A stretch of 64,000 nucleotides of DNA from Blattabacterium cuenoti (GTDB lineage: Bacteria; Bacteroidota; Bacteroidia; Flavobacteriales; Blattabacteriaceae). The stretch spans positions 543,218 through 607,217 of the forward strand of contig NZ_CP059210.1 in NCBI RefSeq assembly GCF_014252095.1. The letters run 5' to 3'. The notes beneath the pieces were generated by a model. That model had not been told where the DNA came from. It searched no databases and saw only the letters and a program-made list of their open reading frames with translations. The translations under genes were made by a program, and so were the position numbers. Positions 37,267-46,727 of this stretch are shown in pieces (within the stretch, counting starts at the first letter, position 1; each line of letters opens with the position of its first letter).

Positions 37267-38487
37267 CTAAACAACATTTATTCTTCTTCTACCATTATTA
37301 CCATTATTATGTAATATGCGTTTTTTCTTAATATTTGCTTTTTCTAAAATAATCTTTAATTCTTTATCTTCAATTTCTTTTTTTCTATCTGCATAACTTA
37401 AAAAAATAGAATAAACTAAATCCAAAGAATTTTTACTTAAAACATATCCCAATTTTTTATAACGATATGCCAAAGCCGCCCTTCCACTCCTAGCTGTTAA
37501 AATAATTGAAGATTGATCAATTCCAACATCTTCTGGATTGATAATTTCATAAGTTTCTCTTTTTTTTATTACACCATCTTGATGAATTCCTGATGAATGA
37601 GAAAAAGCATTGACTCCTACAATGGCTTTATTAGGCTGAACTTTCATTCCCGTACATTTTGATACCAAATAACTTGTTTCGGAAATAAGCTTTGTTTTTA
37701 TATTTGTAAATAAATTTAAATGAGAATTTTGTCTAATGATCATTACTATTTCTTCTAATGAGGTGTTTCCAGCTCTCTCTCCAATTCCATTAATGGTACA
37801 TTCTACTTGTTGAGCCCCATTCATAATCCCAGATAAAGAATTAGCTGTTGCCAATCCTAGATCATTATGACAATGAGTAGACAATATGATTTTATGAATT
37901 CCTTTAACATTTTCTTTCAAAAAACGAATTTTTTTTCCATATTCTTCCGGTAAACAATAACCTGTAGTATCTGGAATATTAATTACCGTAGCACCATATT
38001 TTATAACTGTTTCACAAATTTTTGCTAAAAATTCATTATTAGTACGCCCTGCGTCTTCTGCATAAAATTCCACATCTTCCACGAATTTTTTTGCGTATTG
38101 AACCGAAAATTTTGCTTTTTCTACAATTTTTTCTGGAGTGCTATTAAATTTATAACGAATATGACAATCAGAAGTTCCGATTCCAGTATGGATTCTAGCT
38201 CTTTTCGCATCTTTCAACGCGTGTCCAGCTACTTCTATATCTTTTTCTACGGCTCTAGATAATGCACAAATAATGGGTTCTGAAATAGATTTACAAATCT
38301 CTTTTACAGATTGATAATCTCCTGGACTAGAAGTTGGAAATCCAGCTTCAATCACATCAACACCCAAAGTTTCTAATTGTTTAGCTAACCTTACTTTTTC
38401 TTTAGTATTTAATTTACATCCTGGAACTTGTTCTCCATCACGCAGTGTTGTATCAAAAATTTGTATTCTTTTCTTTTCCATACTCAT
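37267..38487 (-). CDS. leuA: 2-isopropylmalate synthase, catalytic core only
   Basis: LeuA condenses 2-ketoisovalerate with acetyl-CoA as the first committed leucine step. The TIM barrel has [17 protein letters not shown] at the N terminus, the metal His pair in [15 protein letters not shown] and NGIGERAGN, and a linker with [15 protein letters not shown]. The chain stops soon after (about 406 aa from the start used). The C-terminal LeuA dimer domain that binds leucine for feedback inhibition is not present. Short LeuA forms also occur in free-living flavobacteria. The frame is open to 38535, but [18 protein letters not shown] fits the family better. It is the first gene of leuACDB. Confidence 0.94.
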   Translation of the reverse strand: MSMEKKRIQIFDTTLRDGEQVPGCKLNTKEKVRLAKQLETLGVDVIEAGFPTSSPGDYQSVKEICKSISEPIICALSRAVEKDIEVAGHALKDAKRARIHTGIGTSDCHIRYKFNSTPEKIVEKAKFSVQYAKKFVEDVEFYAEDAGRTNNEFLAKICETVIKYGATVINIPDTTGYCLPEEYGKKIRFLKENVKGIHKIILSTHCHNDLGLATANSLSGIMNGAQQVECTINGIGERAGNTSLEEIVMIIRQNSHLNLFTNIKTKLISETSYLVSKCTGMKVQPNKAIVGVNAFSHSSGIHQDGVIKKRETYEIINPEDVGIDQSSIILTARSGRAALAYRYKKLGYVLSKNSLDLVYSIFLSYADRKKEIEDKELKIILEKANIKKKRILHNNGNNGRRRINVV

Positions 38488-38625
38488 TGGATTATTTGAT
38501 AATTCCAAAACTATTTTTTCCAAAAAGAAAATCATATCAAATAATTTACATATTTACAATATCTAATTGATAAAACTATTTTATATTTTATTGTCAATCA
38601 AATCAAATAAAAAAATATAATTACA

Positions 38626-40176
38626 ATGTCAAATCATAATAAATTAGATCATCTTTTTTTATTGATTCAGTCTTTATCAAAATCAGAAAAAATAAATTTT
38701 AACCTTTATGCAGGTCGTATAAAACGAAATAAAAATGCAAAGTTTATAAAACTATTTGAAATTATGAGTAAAATACATTGTTATAATGAAAAAAAAATTT
38801 TGAAAAACACTCCTATAAGAAAAATACAATTATCTAATATAAAAGCCCATTTATATAAGCAAATTTTAATTAGTCTCCGATTACAACATACTGAAGAAAA
38901 CTACGATTTACAAATACGTGAATATTTAGATTTTGCTAAAGTTTTATACAACAAAGGTTTGTATATACAAAGTTTAAAATTTTTAGGAAAAGCAAAAATC
39001 ATTGCTAGATGTTATGAATCTAATACTATTCTTTTAGAATTAGTGGAATTTGAAAAAATGATAGAATCTCAACATATAACTAGAAGTCTTTATTCTAGAT
39101 CTGGAGAATTATCTGTAGAATCCAAAGAACTAATTGAAAGAATTCAATGTCATGACGCTCTATCTAGTCTTTCCTTGGAATTATACGGATTATATTTAAA
39201 AGTTGGATACGTGAGAAATGAAAAAGATAAAATATTTATAGAAACTTACTTTCGTACTAACCTTCCAAAATTTGATATCGAAAAACTTAGTTTTTATGAA
39301 AAATTATTTTTATATCAAGCTAAAGTTTGGTATCATTATATTAGACAGGATTTTATCATGTGTTATAGATCATCATGTAAATGGGTAGAATTATTTAAAA
39401 ATCATGAAAAAGCAAAAAAGATGGCTCCTGTAAGCTATCTGAAAGGATATCATTATTTGTTAGATACTTTATTTTATTTAAATCATTATTCTAAATTCAC
39501 TAAAGTTTTAGAACAGTTTGAAAAGGAAATTCAAAATGAAAAAATAATTTTAAATGGAAACACTAGAATATTAATTTTCATGTATAAATATACTAATCGT
39601 ATCAATAAACATTATATGGAAGGGACTTTTTCAGAAGGAGTGAAAAAAGTGATCCCTCCATTATTAAAAGATTTTCATAAAATTTCTAATCGTTTGGATT
39701 CTCATTATATCATGGTCCTTTATTATAAAATTTCTTGTTTATATTTTGGAAGTGGAGATAATCAAAATGCTATTTTATATTTATTAAAAATTATGGAAAA
39801 TCAAGAAAAAAATATACGACAAGATTTACAATGTTTTGCCAGGCTTTTACATATAATCGCTTGTTACGAAAGTGGATTAGATGAAAATATGGACAAAAAA
39901 ATTCAATCCGCATATAAATTTTTTATTCAAATGGATGATTGGTACATTGTCCAAAAAAAAATTATCCATTTTTTTAAAAATTTAGGAAATGTCTATCCAC
40001 ATCAAATTAAAGGACAATTCAAAAAATTGAGAGAAAGACTCATGAAATATTCTGATCATCCTTATGAAAAAAGAACTTTCTTGTATTTAGATATTATTTC
40101 TTGGTTAACTTCTAAAATAGAAAATAAATCTGTGGAGATGATTGTAAAAGAAAAATTTCTAAAAAACCATTGTTAG
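38626..40176 (+). CDS. Conserved Bacteroidota helical-repeat protein
   Basis: This is a 516-residue, mostly alpha-helical protein without signal peptide or membrane helix. The N terminus (DHLFLLIQSLSKSEKINF...FIKLFEIMSKI) and IKAHLYKQILISLRL are strongly reminiscent of a conserved but uncharacterised family found throughout Flavobacteriia. YNKGLYIQSLKFLGKAKIIA and the later YLLKIMENQEKN segments look like TPR-type helical hairpins. I know no biochemical function. It is transcribed away from leuA, with about 140 bp between the two starts chosen. Retention in a reduced genome suggests a useful scaffold or regulatory role, which is inference. Confidence 0.8.
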   Translation: MSNHNKLDHLFLLIQSLSKSEKINFNLYAGRIKRNKNAKFIKLFEIMSKIHCYNEKKILKNTPIRKIQLSNIKAHLYKQILISLRLQHTEENYDLQIREYLDFAKVLYNKGLYIQSLKFLGKAKIIARCYESNTILLELVEFEKMIESQHITRSLYSRSGELSVESKELIERIQCHDALSSLSLELYGLYLKVGYVRNEKDKIFIETYFRTNLPKFDIEKLSFYEKLFLYQAKVWYHYIRQDFIMCYRSSCKWVELFKNHEKAKKMAPVSYLKGYHYLLDTLFYLNHYSKFTKVLEQFEKEIQNEKIILNGNTRILIFMYKYTNRINKHYMEGTFSEGVKKVIPPLLKDFHKISNRLDSHYIMVLYYKISCLYFGSGDNQNAILYLLKIMENQEKNIRQDLQCFARLLHIIACYESGLDENMDKKIQSAYKFFIQMDDWYIVQKKIIHFFKNLGNVYPHQIKGQFKKLRERLMKYSDHPYEKRTFLYLDIISWLTSKIENKSVEMIVKEKFLKNHC

Positions 40177-40532
40177 TTAATTTCCTTTATTAATAAAAAA
40201 GTTCTAAAAAAAAGAATCATAAAATATGAAAAAATAAAATCCAAAAGGGTCTTAAAAATATTCAAATATTCTAGGATGAAATAAAAAAATACAAAAATAC
40301 TAAAAAAAAACTTTACAATTCCACCTACAATATAAACAAATATAGCTATATTGGGTTTTTTTTTTATGGTAAACAACAAAAAAGAGAAAAAAAAACTACT
40401 GAGAGGTAATAAAAAAATATATATTTTTAACAAAGAAAAATTTTTTTCAAAAAAAAGAAAATTACTAACTATATGAATGCAAGAAAAAAAAACAGTTAAA
40501 AGATTATAAAGTATAATTTTTTTAATCATCAT
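40173..40532 (-). CDS. DUF6168-like small membrane protein
   Basis: This is a protein of about 119 residues with four hydrophobic helices: ILYNLLTVFFSCIHIV, IYIFLLPLSSFFFSFLLF, IAIFVYIVGGIVKFFFSIFV and LLDFIFSYFMILFFRTFLL. The order and the GGIVKFFFSI.VFF and FLIPYF...FFE.F-like ending match DUF6168, a flavobacterial membrane family often encoded beside the F0 genes. Function is unknown; an AtpI-like helper role is only a guess from context elsewhere. The frame is open to 40556. A start at 40532 or 40529 (MIKKII) looks more like relatives. It is convergent with the helical-repeat gene, overlapping by 4 bp. Confidence 0.65.
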   Translation of the reverse strand: MMIKKIILYNLLTVFFSCIHIVSNFLFFEKNFSLLKIYIFLLPLSSFFFSFLLFTIKKKPNIAIFVYIVGGIVKFFFSIFVFFYFILEYLNIFKTLLDFIFSYFMILFFRTFLLIKEIN

Positions 40533-40598
40533 GGAAAAATTCGTTGAATTGTACAAAATTCCATAAAAATAAAATAATGTTATTTATTAATTTTTTAC

Positions 40599-41876
40599 AT
40601 GAAAAACATTATTGATGAACTCTCCTGGAGAGGATTAATAAAAAATAAAGTTCCTGGCGTAGAAAAACAATTAAAAAAACGTACTACTATGTATGTAGGT
40701 TTTGATCCTACATCAGATTCTTTACACTTAGGTAGCTTACTTCCTATTATTATATTGATACATTTTCAAAAACTTGGACATAAATCGATAGTGTTAATTG
40801 GAGGAGCTACAGGTCTTATAGGAGATCCGTCAGAAAAAAAAAATCAAAGAGTTTTTTTTAGTCTAGAAGATTTACAAAAAAATACAGAATCTATAAAAAA
40901 ACAACTATCTAAATTGCTAAATTTAGAAAAGACAGAATTATTAAATAATTTTAGTTGGATAAAAAAAATATCCCTTTTAGATTTTTTACGAAATGTAGGA
41001 AAACACTTTCCTATAAATTACATGATGTCTAAAGATTCTGTAAAAAAAAGAATTTATAACAATAAAAAAAACGGAATGTCTTTTACGGAATTTTCTTATT
41101 CTCTTATACAAGGATATGATTTTCTTTATTTAAATCAAGAAAAAGACTGTCTACTTCAAATAGGTGGATCCGATCAATGGGGGAATATTACTACTGGAAT
41201 AGAGTTGATTAAAAAAAAAACAGGAAAAAAAGCATATGGAATAACATTTCCTTTAGTGACAAAATCTGATGGCATCAAGTTTGGAAAAAGTGAAAAAGGA
41301 GAAAATATCTGGTTAGATAGAAAACGTACTACTCCATACAAATTTTATCAATTTTGGATGAATGTTTCAGATAAAGAAATTGAAAAATTTATTAAGATTT
41401 ATACTTTTTTTTCAAGAGAAAAAATAGAATCTTTGATTTTAAAACATAGAGAAAATCCTGAAAAAAGATTTTTACAAAAAAGAGTAGCGGAAGAAATCAC
41501 TCAATGGGTTCATGGAAAGAAAGCTTATGAAGAAGTAGTTAAAATATCGCATGTTTTATTTTGTAAAAAGTATATCAAGGACCTCTTACTTACTTTAGAT
41601 GAAAAAATATTGTTCTCTATATATGAGAATATTCCACATATGAAACTTTCTTATCAAGAATTTGAAGAAGGAGTTTCTTTATTAGACGTTTTGAAAAAAA
41701 GCAGTCTTTTTTCTTCAAAAAGTGAAGCAAATCGTGCTTTGAATTTAAATTCCATTTCTATCAACAAAAAACTCGTCAAAAAAAATATTCTTCTTCAAAA
41801 AGAAAACTTAATAGGAAAAAAATATATTTTATTTCAATTTGGAAAAAAAAACTTTTTTATTATCAAAGTTGAATAA
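40599..41876 (+). CDS. tyrS: Tyrosyl-tRNA synthetase
   Basis: TyrS is a class I synthetase charging tRNA-Tyr. The 425 residues contain the HIGH-equivalent in FDPTSDSLHLGSLLP (near 36-50), the tyrosine pocket QGYDFLYL and QIGGSDQWGN, and the KMSKS-equivalent KFGKSEKGENIW near 227-238. A C-terminal S4 RNA-binding domain (LLDVLKKSSLFSSKSEANRAL) follows. It converges with era, with a 2 bp gap. Confidence 0.96.
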   Translation: MKNIIDELSWRGLIKNKVPGVEKQLKKRTTMYVGFDPTSDSLHLGSLLPIIILIHFQKLGHKSIVLIGGATGLIGDPSEKKNQRVFFSLEDLQKNTESIKKQLSKLLNLEKTELLNNFSWIKKISLLDFLRNVGKHFPINYMMSKDSVKKRIYNNKKNGMSFTEFSYSLIQGYDFLYLNQEKDCLLQIGGSDQWGNITTGIELIKKKTGKKAYGITFPLVTKSDGIKFGKSEKGENIWLDRKRTTPYKFYQFWMNVSDKEIEKFIKIYTFFSREKIESLILKHRENPEKRFLQKRVAEEITQWVHGKKAYEEVVKISHVLFCKKYIKDLLLTLDEKILFSIYENIPHMKLSYQEFEEGVSLLDVLKKSSLFSSKSEANRALNLNSISINKKLVKKNILLQKENLIGKKYILFQFGKKNFFIIKVE

Positions 41877-41878
41877 AT

Positions 41879-42796
41879 TTAATATCCAAATCTTTTTAAT
41901 ATTTTGTAATCAGAACGCAAATTTTTGCATATTTTTACATTTAATTTTAGCCAAACCTTTTTCCTAAAAAATTTTTCTATTCCTTTTATAGATAAAGCTC
42001 CTAATTTATTTATATAATTCCCTTTTTTTCCAATTAGAATACCTTTTTGAGAATTCCTTTCTACATAGATAGAAGAAAATATATGTAGAAACATTTCATT
42101 TTCCTTAAATTTTTCTGTGAAAACTTCTACAGAATAAGGAATTTCTTTTTTATAAAGAAGAAATATTTTTTCTCTAATTATTTCATTCACAAAAAACCGT
42201 TTTGATCTATCAGTCAAGACCCCCTTAGGATAATAAGGAGGATGTTCCGATAATAAATCTAAAATCTTATCCATTAATAAATCTTGATTGATATCTTTCA
42301 ATGCAGATATTGGTAATATTTCTGAATGAGGAAAAATTCTATGCCAATAATTGATTGTCTTATATAATATTTTTTCATCACATTCTACTCCAATTTTATC
42401 TATTTTATTGATTAAGATAAGAAAAGGTTTATTTTTTTTTATATTTTTCAGAGAATTCAAAATAGAAAAATATTTATCGGAAATAAAAAATTTTCCTATT
42501 TCTGTTGTAAACAAAACAATATCAGAGGATATGAATGATTCTTCTATATATTTCATCATGATTCTTTGCATAAAGAATGGGGTTTTTATCATCAACCCAG
42601 GAGTATCAGAAAAAATAATTTGCGCATTATATTTATCCACTATTCCTACTATTCTATGACGAGTTGTTTGTGGTTTATGTGTAATGATAGAAAGATTTTC
42701 TCCTACAAGAGAATTCATTAATGTAGATTTTCCTACATTAGGAAATCCTATAATGTTTACAAAACCAGATTTATGTATTAATTTTTCTTTGCACAT
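41879..42796 (-). CDS. era: GTPase Era
   Basis: Era binds the 3' end of 16S rRNA during 30S maturation. The G domain has G1 GFPNVGKSTLMNSL, G3 DTPG and G4 NKID. The C-terminal KH domain has GILIGKKGNYINKLGALSIK followed by VWLKLNVKI, which separates Era from Der and EngB. The 305 residues are normal. The ATG lies within the clpB 3' end (26 bp overlap), so it is probably read from the clpB transcript. Confidence 0.95.
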   Translation of the reverse strand: MCKEKLIHKSGFVNIIGFPNVGKSTLMNSLVGENLSIITHKPQTTRHRIVGIVDKYNAQIIFSDTPGLMIKTPFFMQRIMMKYIEESFISSDIVLFTTEIGKFFISDKYFSILNSLKNIKKNKPFLILINKIDKIGVECDEKILYKTINYWHRIFPHSEILPISALKDINQDLLMDKILDLLSEHPPYYPKGVLTDRSKRFFVNEIIREKIFLLYKKEIPYSVEVFTEKFKENEMFLHIFSSIYVERNSQKGILIGKKGNYINKLGALSIKGIEKFFRKKVWLKLNVKICKNLRSDYKILKRFGY

Positions 42797-45407
42797 TCAC
42801 AGAATCAGATTGTCTAAATACAATTCCTTGTTCTTTAAAAAAATCCACTAATATTCTATTGTTATCATGTATTTTTCCTTTCAATATTTCTTTAGAAAGA
42901 TTGTTGAGGATATCGTGTTGAATAACCCTTTTTAAGGGTCTTGCTCCAAAATGTGGATCATAACCTTTTTCTGATAAATAATCTATAGCTTCATTAGTTG
43001 CTTCTATATGAATATTTTTATGAGATAATAAATTAGCAAATTTTTTCATTTGTAATTTGACGATTTCTTTAATCTCTTTTCTAGAAATAGGTTTAAATAA
43101 AATGATTTCATCAATTCTATTAATAAATTCTGGTCTCACTATATTCTTTAACAAGTCTATCAAAGTATTTTTTGTTGTTTCCATTCTATTGATAGATATT
43201 TCCGTGTCTAAATTTTCCTGAATAATATCTGATCCTATATTGGAAGTCATGATAATAATTGTATTGGTAAAATTGACAGTACGACCTTTATTATCTGTTA
43301 ATCTTCCATCATCTAAAATTTGTAAAAGAATATTAAATATATCTGAATGAGCTTTTTCTATTTCATCTAAGAGAATAACGCTGTAAGGACGTCTACGTAT
43401 GGCTTCTGTTAATTGTCCACTTTCTTCATATCCAATGTATCCAGGAGGAGCTCCAATAAGTCGGCTTATAGAATGACGTTCCATATACTCACTCATATCT
43501 ATACGGACCATGTTATTTTCGTTATCAAACAGATATTCGGCTAATGTTTTGGCTAATTCTGTTTTACCCACACCGGTCCCCCCCATAAAAAGAAAAGAAC
43601 CTATGGGCCTTTTTTCATCTTGAAGGCCTGCTCTAGAACGTCTTATTGCATCTGCAATAGATTGAATGGCCTCATTTTGACCTATAACCCTTTTATGTAA
43701 TTCTTTTTCTAAAAAAAGTAATTTTTCCCTTTCACTTTTCAACATTTTAGTAATTGGAATTCCAGTCCACTTAGATACTACCTGAGCTATATCTTCTTTA
43801 GAAACTTCTTCTTGAATCATTTTTTTTCCTTTATTCTCCTGCTTTTTTAATTCTATTTCAAAAGATTTGACTTTATTTTCTTCTTCTTTAATCTTTCCAT
43901 ACCTTAGTTCCGCCACCTTTCCATAGTCTCCAGATCTTTCTGCTTGTTCTGCTTCAAATTTGAAATTTTCTATTCTTTCCTTAGCCTTTTGGATTCCTTC
44001 AACTAAATCCTTTTCTTTTTTCCATTGAACTTGTAATCGCATTCTTTCTTCATTCAATTTTGCTAATTCTTTTTTTAAAAGAACCAATTGTTTTTCATCT
44101 TTTTCTCTTTTGATGGCTTCTATCTGTATTTCCATTTGCATAATTTTCCTATGCAAAACATCCAATTCTTCTGGTTTAGAATTAATCTCCATTCTAATTT
44201 TTGAAGCGGCTTCATCAATAAGATCAATAGCTTTATCCGGTAAAAAACGTTCATTAATATAACGCTGAGACAATTCTACGGCTGAAATAATAGATTCATC
44301 TTTAATTCTCACTTTATGATGACTTTCATATTTTTCTTTAATTCCACGTAATATGGATATAGCATCAGTGACTGAAGGCTCATCTACATATACTTGCTGA
44401 AATCTTCTTTCTAAAGCTTTATCTATTTTAAAATATTTTTGGTATTCATTTAAAGTCGTTGCTCCTATAGCACGAAGTTCTCCTCTCGCCAATGCAGGTT
44501 TTAGAATATTTGCAGCATCCATGGCTCCTTCTCCACCTCCAGCACCTACCAAAGTATGTATTTCATCAATAAATAAAATAATTTCTCCATCTGAAAAAGT
44601 TACTTCTTTTACAACAGATTTAAGACGTTCTTCAAATTCTCCTTTATATTTAGCTCCTGCAATGAGAGAAGCCATATCCAATGAAAAAACTTTTTTATCT
44701 TTTAAATTATCTGGAATATCTCCATTAATAATCCGATGAGCTAATCCTTCAGCTATAGCGGTTTTCCCTACTCCTGGTTCTCCAATTAAGATAGGATTAT
44801 TTTTAGTTCTTCTGGATAAAATTTGTAAAACTCGACGAATTTCTTCATCACGTCCAATAACAGGATCTAATTTTCCTTTAGATGCCCATTCATTAAGATT
44901 TTTTGCATATTTATTTAAAGCATTATAAGTATTTTCTGCTGTTTGAGAAATAATATTTCCGCTTTTTTTTCTAATATTTTCAATCGAAATTTTGATCTTA
45001 AATTCTGTAATTCCTTGATCTTTTAGGAATTTAGAAGTAGCATCCGAAGTCATAAAAATTCCATAAAAAATATGTTCAACAGAAATAAATTCATCTTTTA
45101 ATGTTTTAGCATAATTTTCTGCTATATTGAACATTTTTGTCACTGAATGACTTAAATGTTGTTGAGTTACTGTTCCACTTACTACTTTAGGATAAAAAGA
45201 TATAATTCGATCCAAACCGATCATAAGTGTTTGATGGTTAATATTTAATTTTTTTAGAAAAAAAGGAATGAAACTTTCTTCTTTTTCTAAAAGAGATTTT
45301 AAAATATGTGCATTTTCAATTGAAGGTTGATTATTTTTTAAAGCAATGTTTTGTGCTTCTTGTATTATTTCTTGAGTTTTTATAGTAAATTTATTATTGA
45401 AATTCAT
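42771..45407 (-). CDS. clpB: Chaperone ClpB (Hsp100 disaggregase)
   Basis: ClpB is a hexameric AAA+ machine that rescues aggregated proteins with DnaK. The 878 residues hold an N-terminal Clp repeat domain (to about 150), AAA-1 with GEPGVGKTAIAEGLA near 205, a coiled-coil middle domain (about 405-535), and AAA-2 with FMGGTGVGKTELA near 605 followed by the C-terminal sensor domain. Both Walker B motifs (ILFIDEIHTLVG and ILLDEIEKAH) are intact. No CIRCE-like heat-shock operator was seen upstream. The gene is divergent from prfB. Confidence 0.97.
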   Translation of the reverse strand: MNFNNKFTIKTQEIIQEAQNIALKNNQPSIENAHILKSLLEKEESFIPFFLKKLNINHQTLMIGLDRIISFYPKVVSGTVTQQHLSHSVTKMFNIAENYAKTLKDEFISVEHIFYGIFMTSDATSKFLKDQGITEFKIKISIENIRKKSGNIISQTAENTYNALNKYAKNLNEWASKGKLDPVIGRDEEIRRVLQILSRRTKNNPILIGEPGVGKTAIAEGLAHRIINGDIPDNLKDKKVFSLDMASLIAGAKYKGEFEERLKSVVKEVTFSDGEIILFIDEIHTLVGAGGGEGAMDAANILKPALARGELRAIGATTLNEYQKYFKIDKALERRFQQVYVDEPSVTDAISILRGIKEKYESHHKVRIKDESIISAVELSQRYINERFLPDKAIDLIDEAASKIRMEINSKPEELDVLHRKIMQMEIQIEAIKREKDEKQLVLLKKELAKLNEERMRLQVQWKKEKDLVEGIQKAKERIENFKFEAEQAERSGDYGKVAELRYGKIKEEENKVKSFEIELKKQENKGKKMIQEEVSKEDIAQVVSKWTGIPITKMLKSEREKLLFLEKELHKRVIGQNEAIQSIADAIRRSRAGLQDEKRPIGSFLFMGGTGVGKTELAKTLAEYLFDNENNMVRIDMSEYMERHSISRLIGAPPGYIGYEESGQLTEAIRRRPYSVILLDEIEKAHSDIFNILLQILDDGRLTDNKGRTVNFTNTIIIMTSNIGSDIIQENLDTEISINRMETTKNTLIDLLKNIVRPEFINRIDEIILFKPISRKEIKEIVKLQMKKFANLLSHKNIHIEATNEAIDYLSEKGYDPHFGARPLKRVIQHDILNNLSKEILKGKIHDNNRILVDFFKEQGIVFRQSDSVNVQRKINT

Positions 45408-45524
45408 AATAAAAGTTGAATTTTTAATAGAAAATTAGTTCCATATATTTCTGGATGAATTAAGTTTTTCCAGAATTTACAAAAAATTCAAGAATTAATA
45501 GAAAATAAGTGTTCTAACTTAGAT

Positions 45525-45562
45525 GTAACTATTTTTTAGTTACGAAAATATTGATTTTCGTA
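45525..45562 (+). promoter_or_regulatory. Two overlapping hairpins in the prfB leader
   Basis: Hairpin 1 is GTAACTA (45525-45531), loop TTTTT, TAGTTAC (45537-45543). Hairpin 2 is TACGAAAAT (45541-45549), loop ATTG, ATTTTCGTA (45554-45562). They share 45541-45543, so only one can form fully at a time. Hairpin 2 ends two bases before the prfB ATG and would hide the start. A switch controlling RF2 translation is an inference. Confidence 0.5.
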
Positions 45563-45564
45563 TC

Positions 45565-46668
45565 ATGATAAAAAATGAAGATATTCAATTTATTTCAGAA
45601 AAAATTAATAACCTTCAGGAGGTTCTAAACATAGATCAAATTCAAGAATTTCTTGAGAAAGAAGAAAAAAAAATTTTAAATCCAAATTTTTGGAAGAACT
45701 GTCAAAAAGCTAAAAATTTTACAAAACGTTTGCATGCTATGAAAACATGCATAAAAGATTTTTTTGAATTAAAAAACGCTTTAGAAGAATTGGAAATTTT
45801 ATTCTCTTTATCTAAAGAAGAAGATTTAGAAAAAGAGGTTAAAATTCAATTCCATAAAACAGAAAAACTTTTGTCAAATATAGAATTTAAAAATCTTCTT
45901 TCGGAAGAAGAAGATATTTTGAACGCTATATTGCAAATTTCCTCTGGAGCAGGAGGAACTGAAAGTTGTGATTGGACTTCTATGTTAATGAGAATGTATA
46001 TTATGTGGGCTGAAAAAAATAAATTTTCTGTAAAAAACATTCATCATATTCCTGGAGATATCACAGGAATCAAATCTGTAACTTTAGAATTAGATGGATT
46101 ATATGCTTTTGGATATTTAAAAGGAGAAAATGGAGTTCATAGATTAATACGTTTATCTCCATTTGATAATAATTCAAAACGTCATACTTCTTTTTCTTCG
46201 GTTTATGTATATCCTTTAGTAGATAAAGACATAAATATAAACATTAACATATCTGATATTCAATGGGAAACATTTCGTTCTAGTGGATCTGGAGGACAAA
46301 ACGTCAATAAAGTGGAAACTGGAGTCAGATTACGTCATCATCCTACGGGAATTATTATTGAAAATACAGAGACCCGTTCGCAAATGCAAAATAGACAAAA
46401 AGCATTGCATTTATTAAAGTCTAGATTGTTTGAAATAGAAATTTCAAAAAAAAATGAAAAAAAAAACAAAATAGAATCCAGTAAAAAAAAAATTGAATGG
46501 GGATCTCAGATTCGAAATTATATCATGCATCCTTATAAATTAGTCAAGGACTTACGAACAGGTTATGAAACTAAAAAAATCCATTCTGTAATGAATGGAG
46601 AAATAGATATTTTCTTGAAAAAATTTTTGGTATACAATAAAAAAATAGAAAAAAAGGAAAAAGAATGA
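45565..46668 (+). CDS. prfB: Peptide chain release factor 2
   Basis: RF2 ends translation at UGA and UAA. The 367 residues include the stop-codon recognition SPF in [16 protein letters not shown], and the catalytic GGQ at 243-245 in [14 protein letters not shown]. The gene is read in one uninterrupted frame: it has no in-frame TGA near codon 22, so the programmed +1 frameshift used by most bacterial prfB genes is absent. A Shine-Dalgarno-like AGGAGG remains at the expected place (see 45617-45630). The divergent 157-bp region to clpB contains the overlapping hairpins. speA follows after 59 bp. Confidence 0.95.
   Translation: MIKNEDIQFISEKINNLQEVLNIDQIQEFLEKEEKKILNPNFWKNCQKAKNFTKRLHAMKTCIKDFFELKNALEELEILFSLSKEEDLEKEVKIQFHKTEKLLSNIEFKNLLSEEEDILNAILQISSGAGGTESCDWTSMLMRMYIMWAEKNKFSVKNIHHIPGDITGIKSVTLELDGLYAFGYLKGENGVHRLIRLSPFDNNSKRHTSFSSVYVYPLVDKDINININISDIQWETFRSSGSGGQNVNKVETGVRLRHHPTGIIIENTETRSQMQNRQKALHLLKSRLFEIEISKKNEKKNKIESSKKKIEWGSQIRNYIMHPYKLVKDLRTGYETKKIHSVMNGEIDIFLKKFLVYNKKIEKKEKE
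45617..45630 (+). other. Vestigial RF2 frameshift signal
   Basis: AGGAGG at 45617-45622 is followed two bases later by CTA AAC at codons 21-22. By alignment from the conserved Trp at codon 43, these are the positions of the CTT TGA C shift site in E. coli prfB. The stimulator-like purine box remains while the shift site and stop are gone. Confidence 0.45.
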
Positions 46669-46727
46669 AAAAATTAAAAATTTTTAAACCCTATTTTTAT
46701 TTAACCATAAAATTAATTTTTCTTTAA

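Noticed and set aside
44521-44739. Plus-strand frame opposite clpB
   Set aside because: It is an antisense shadow of a conserved AAA+ segment, with no support of its own.
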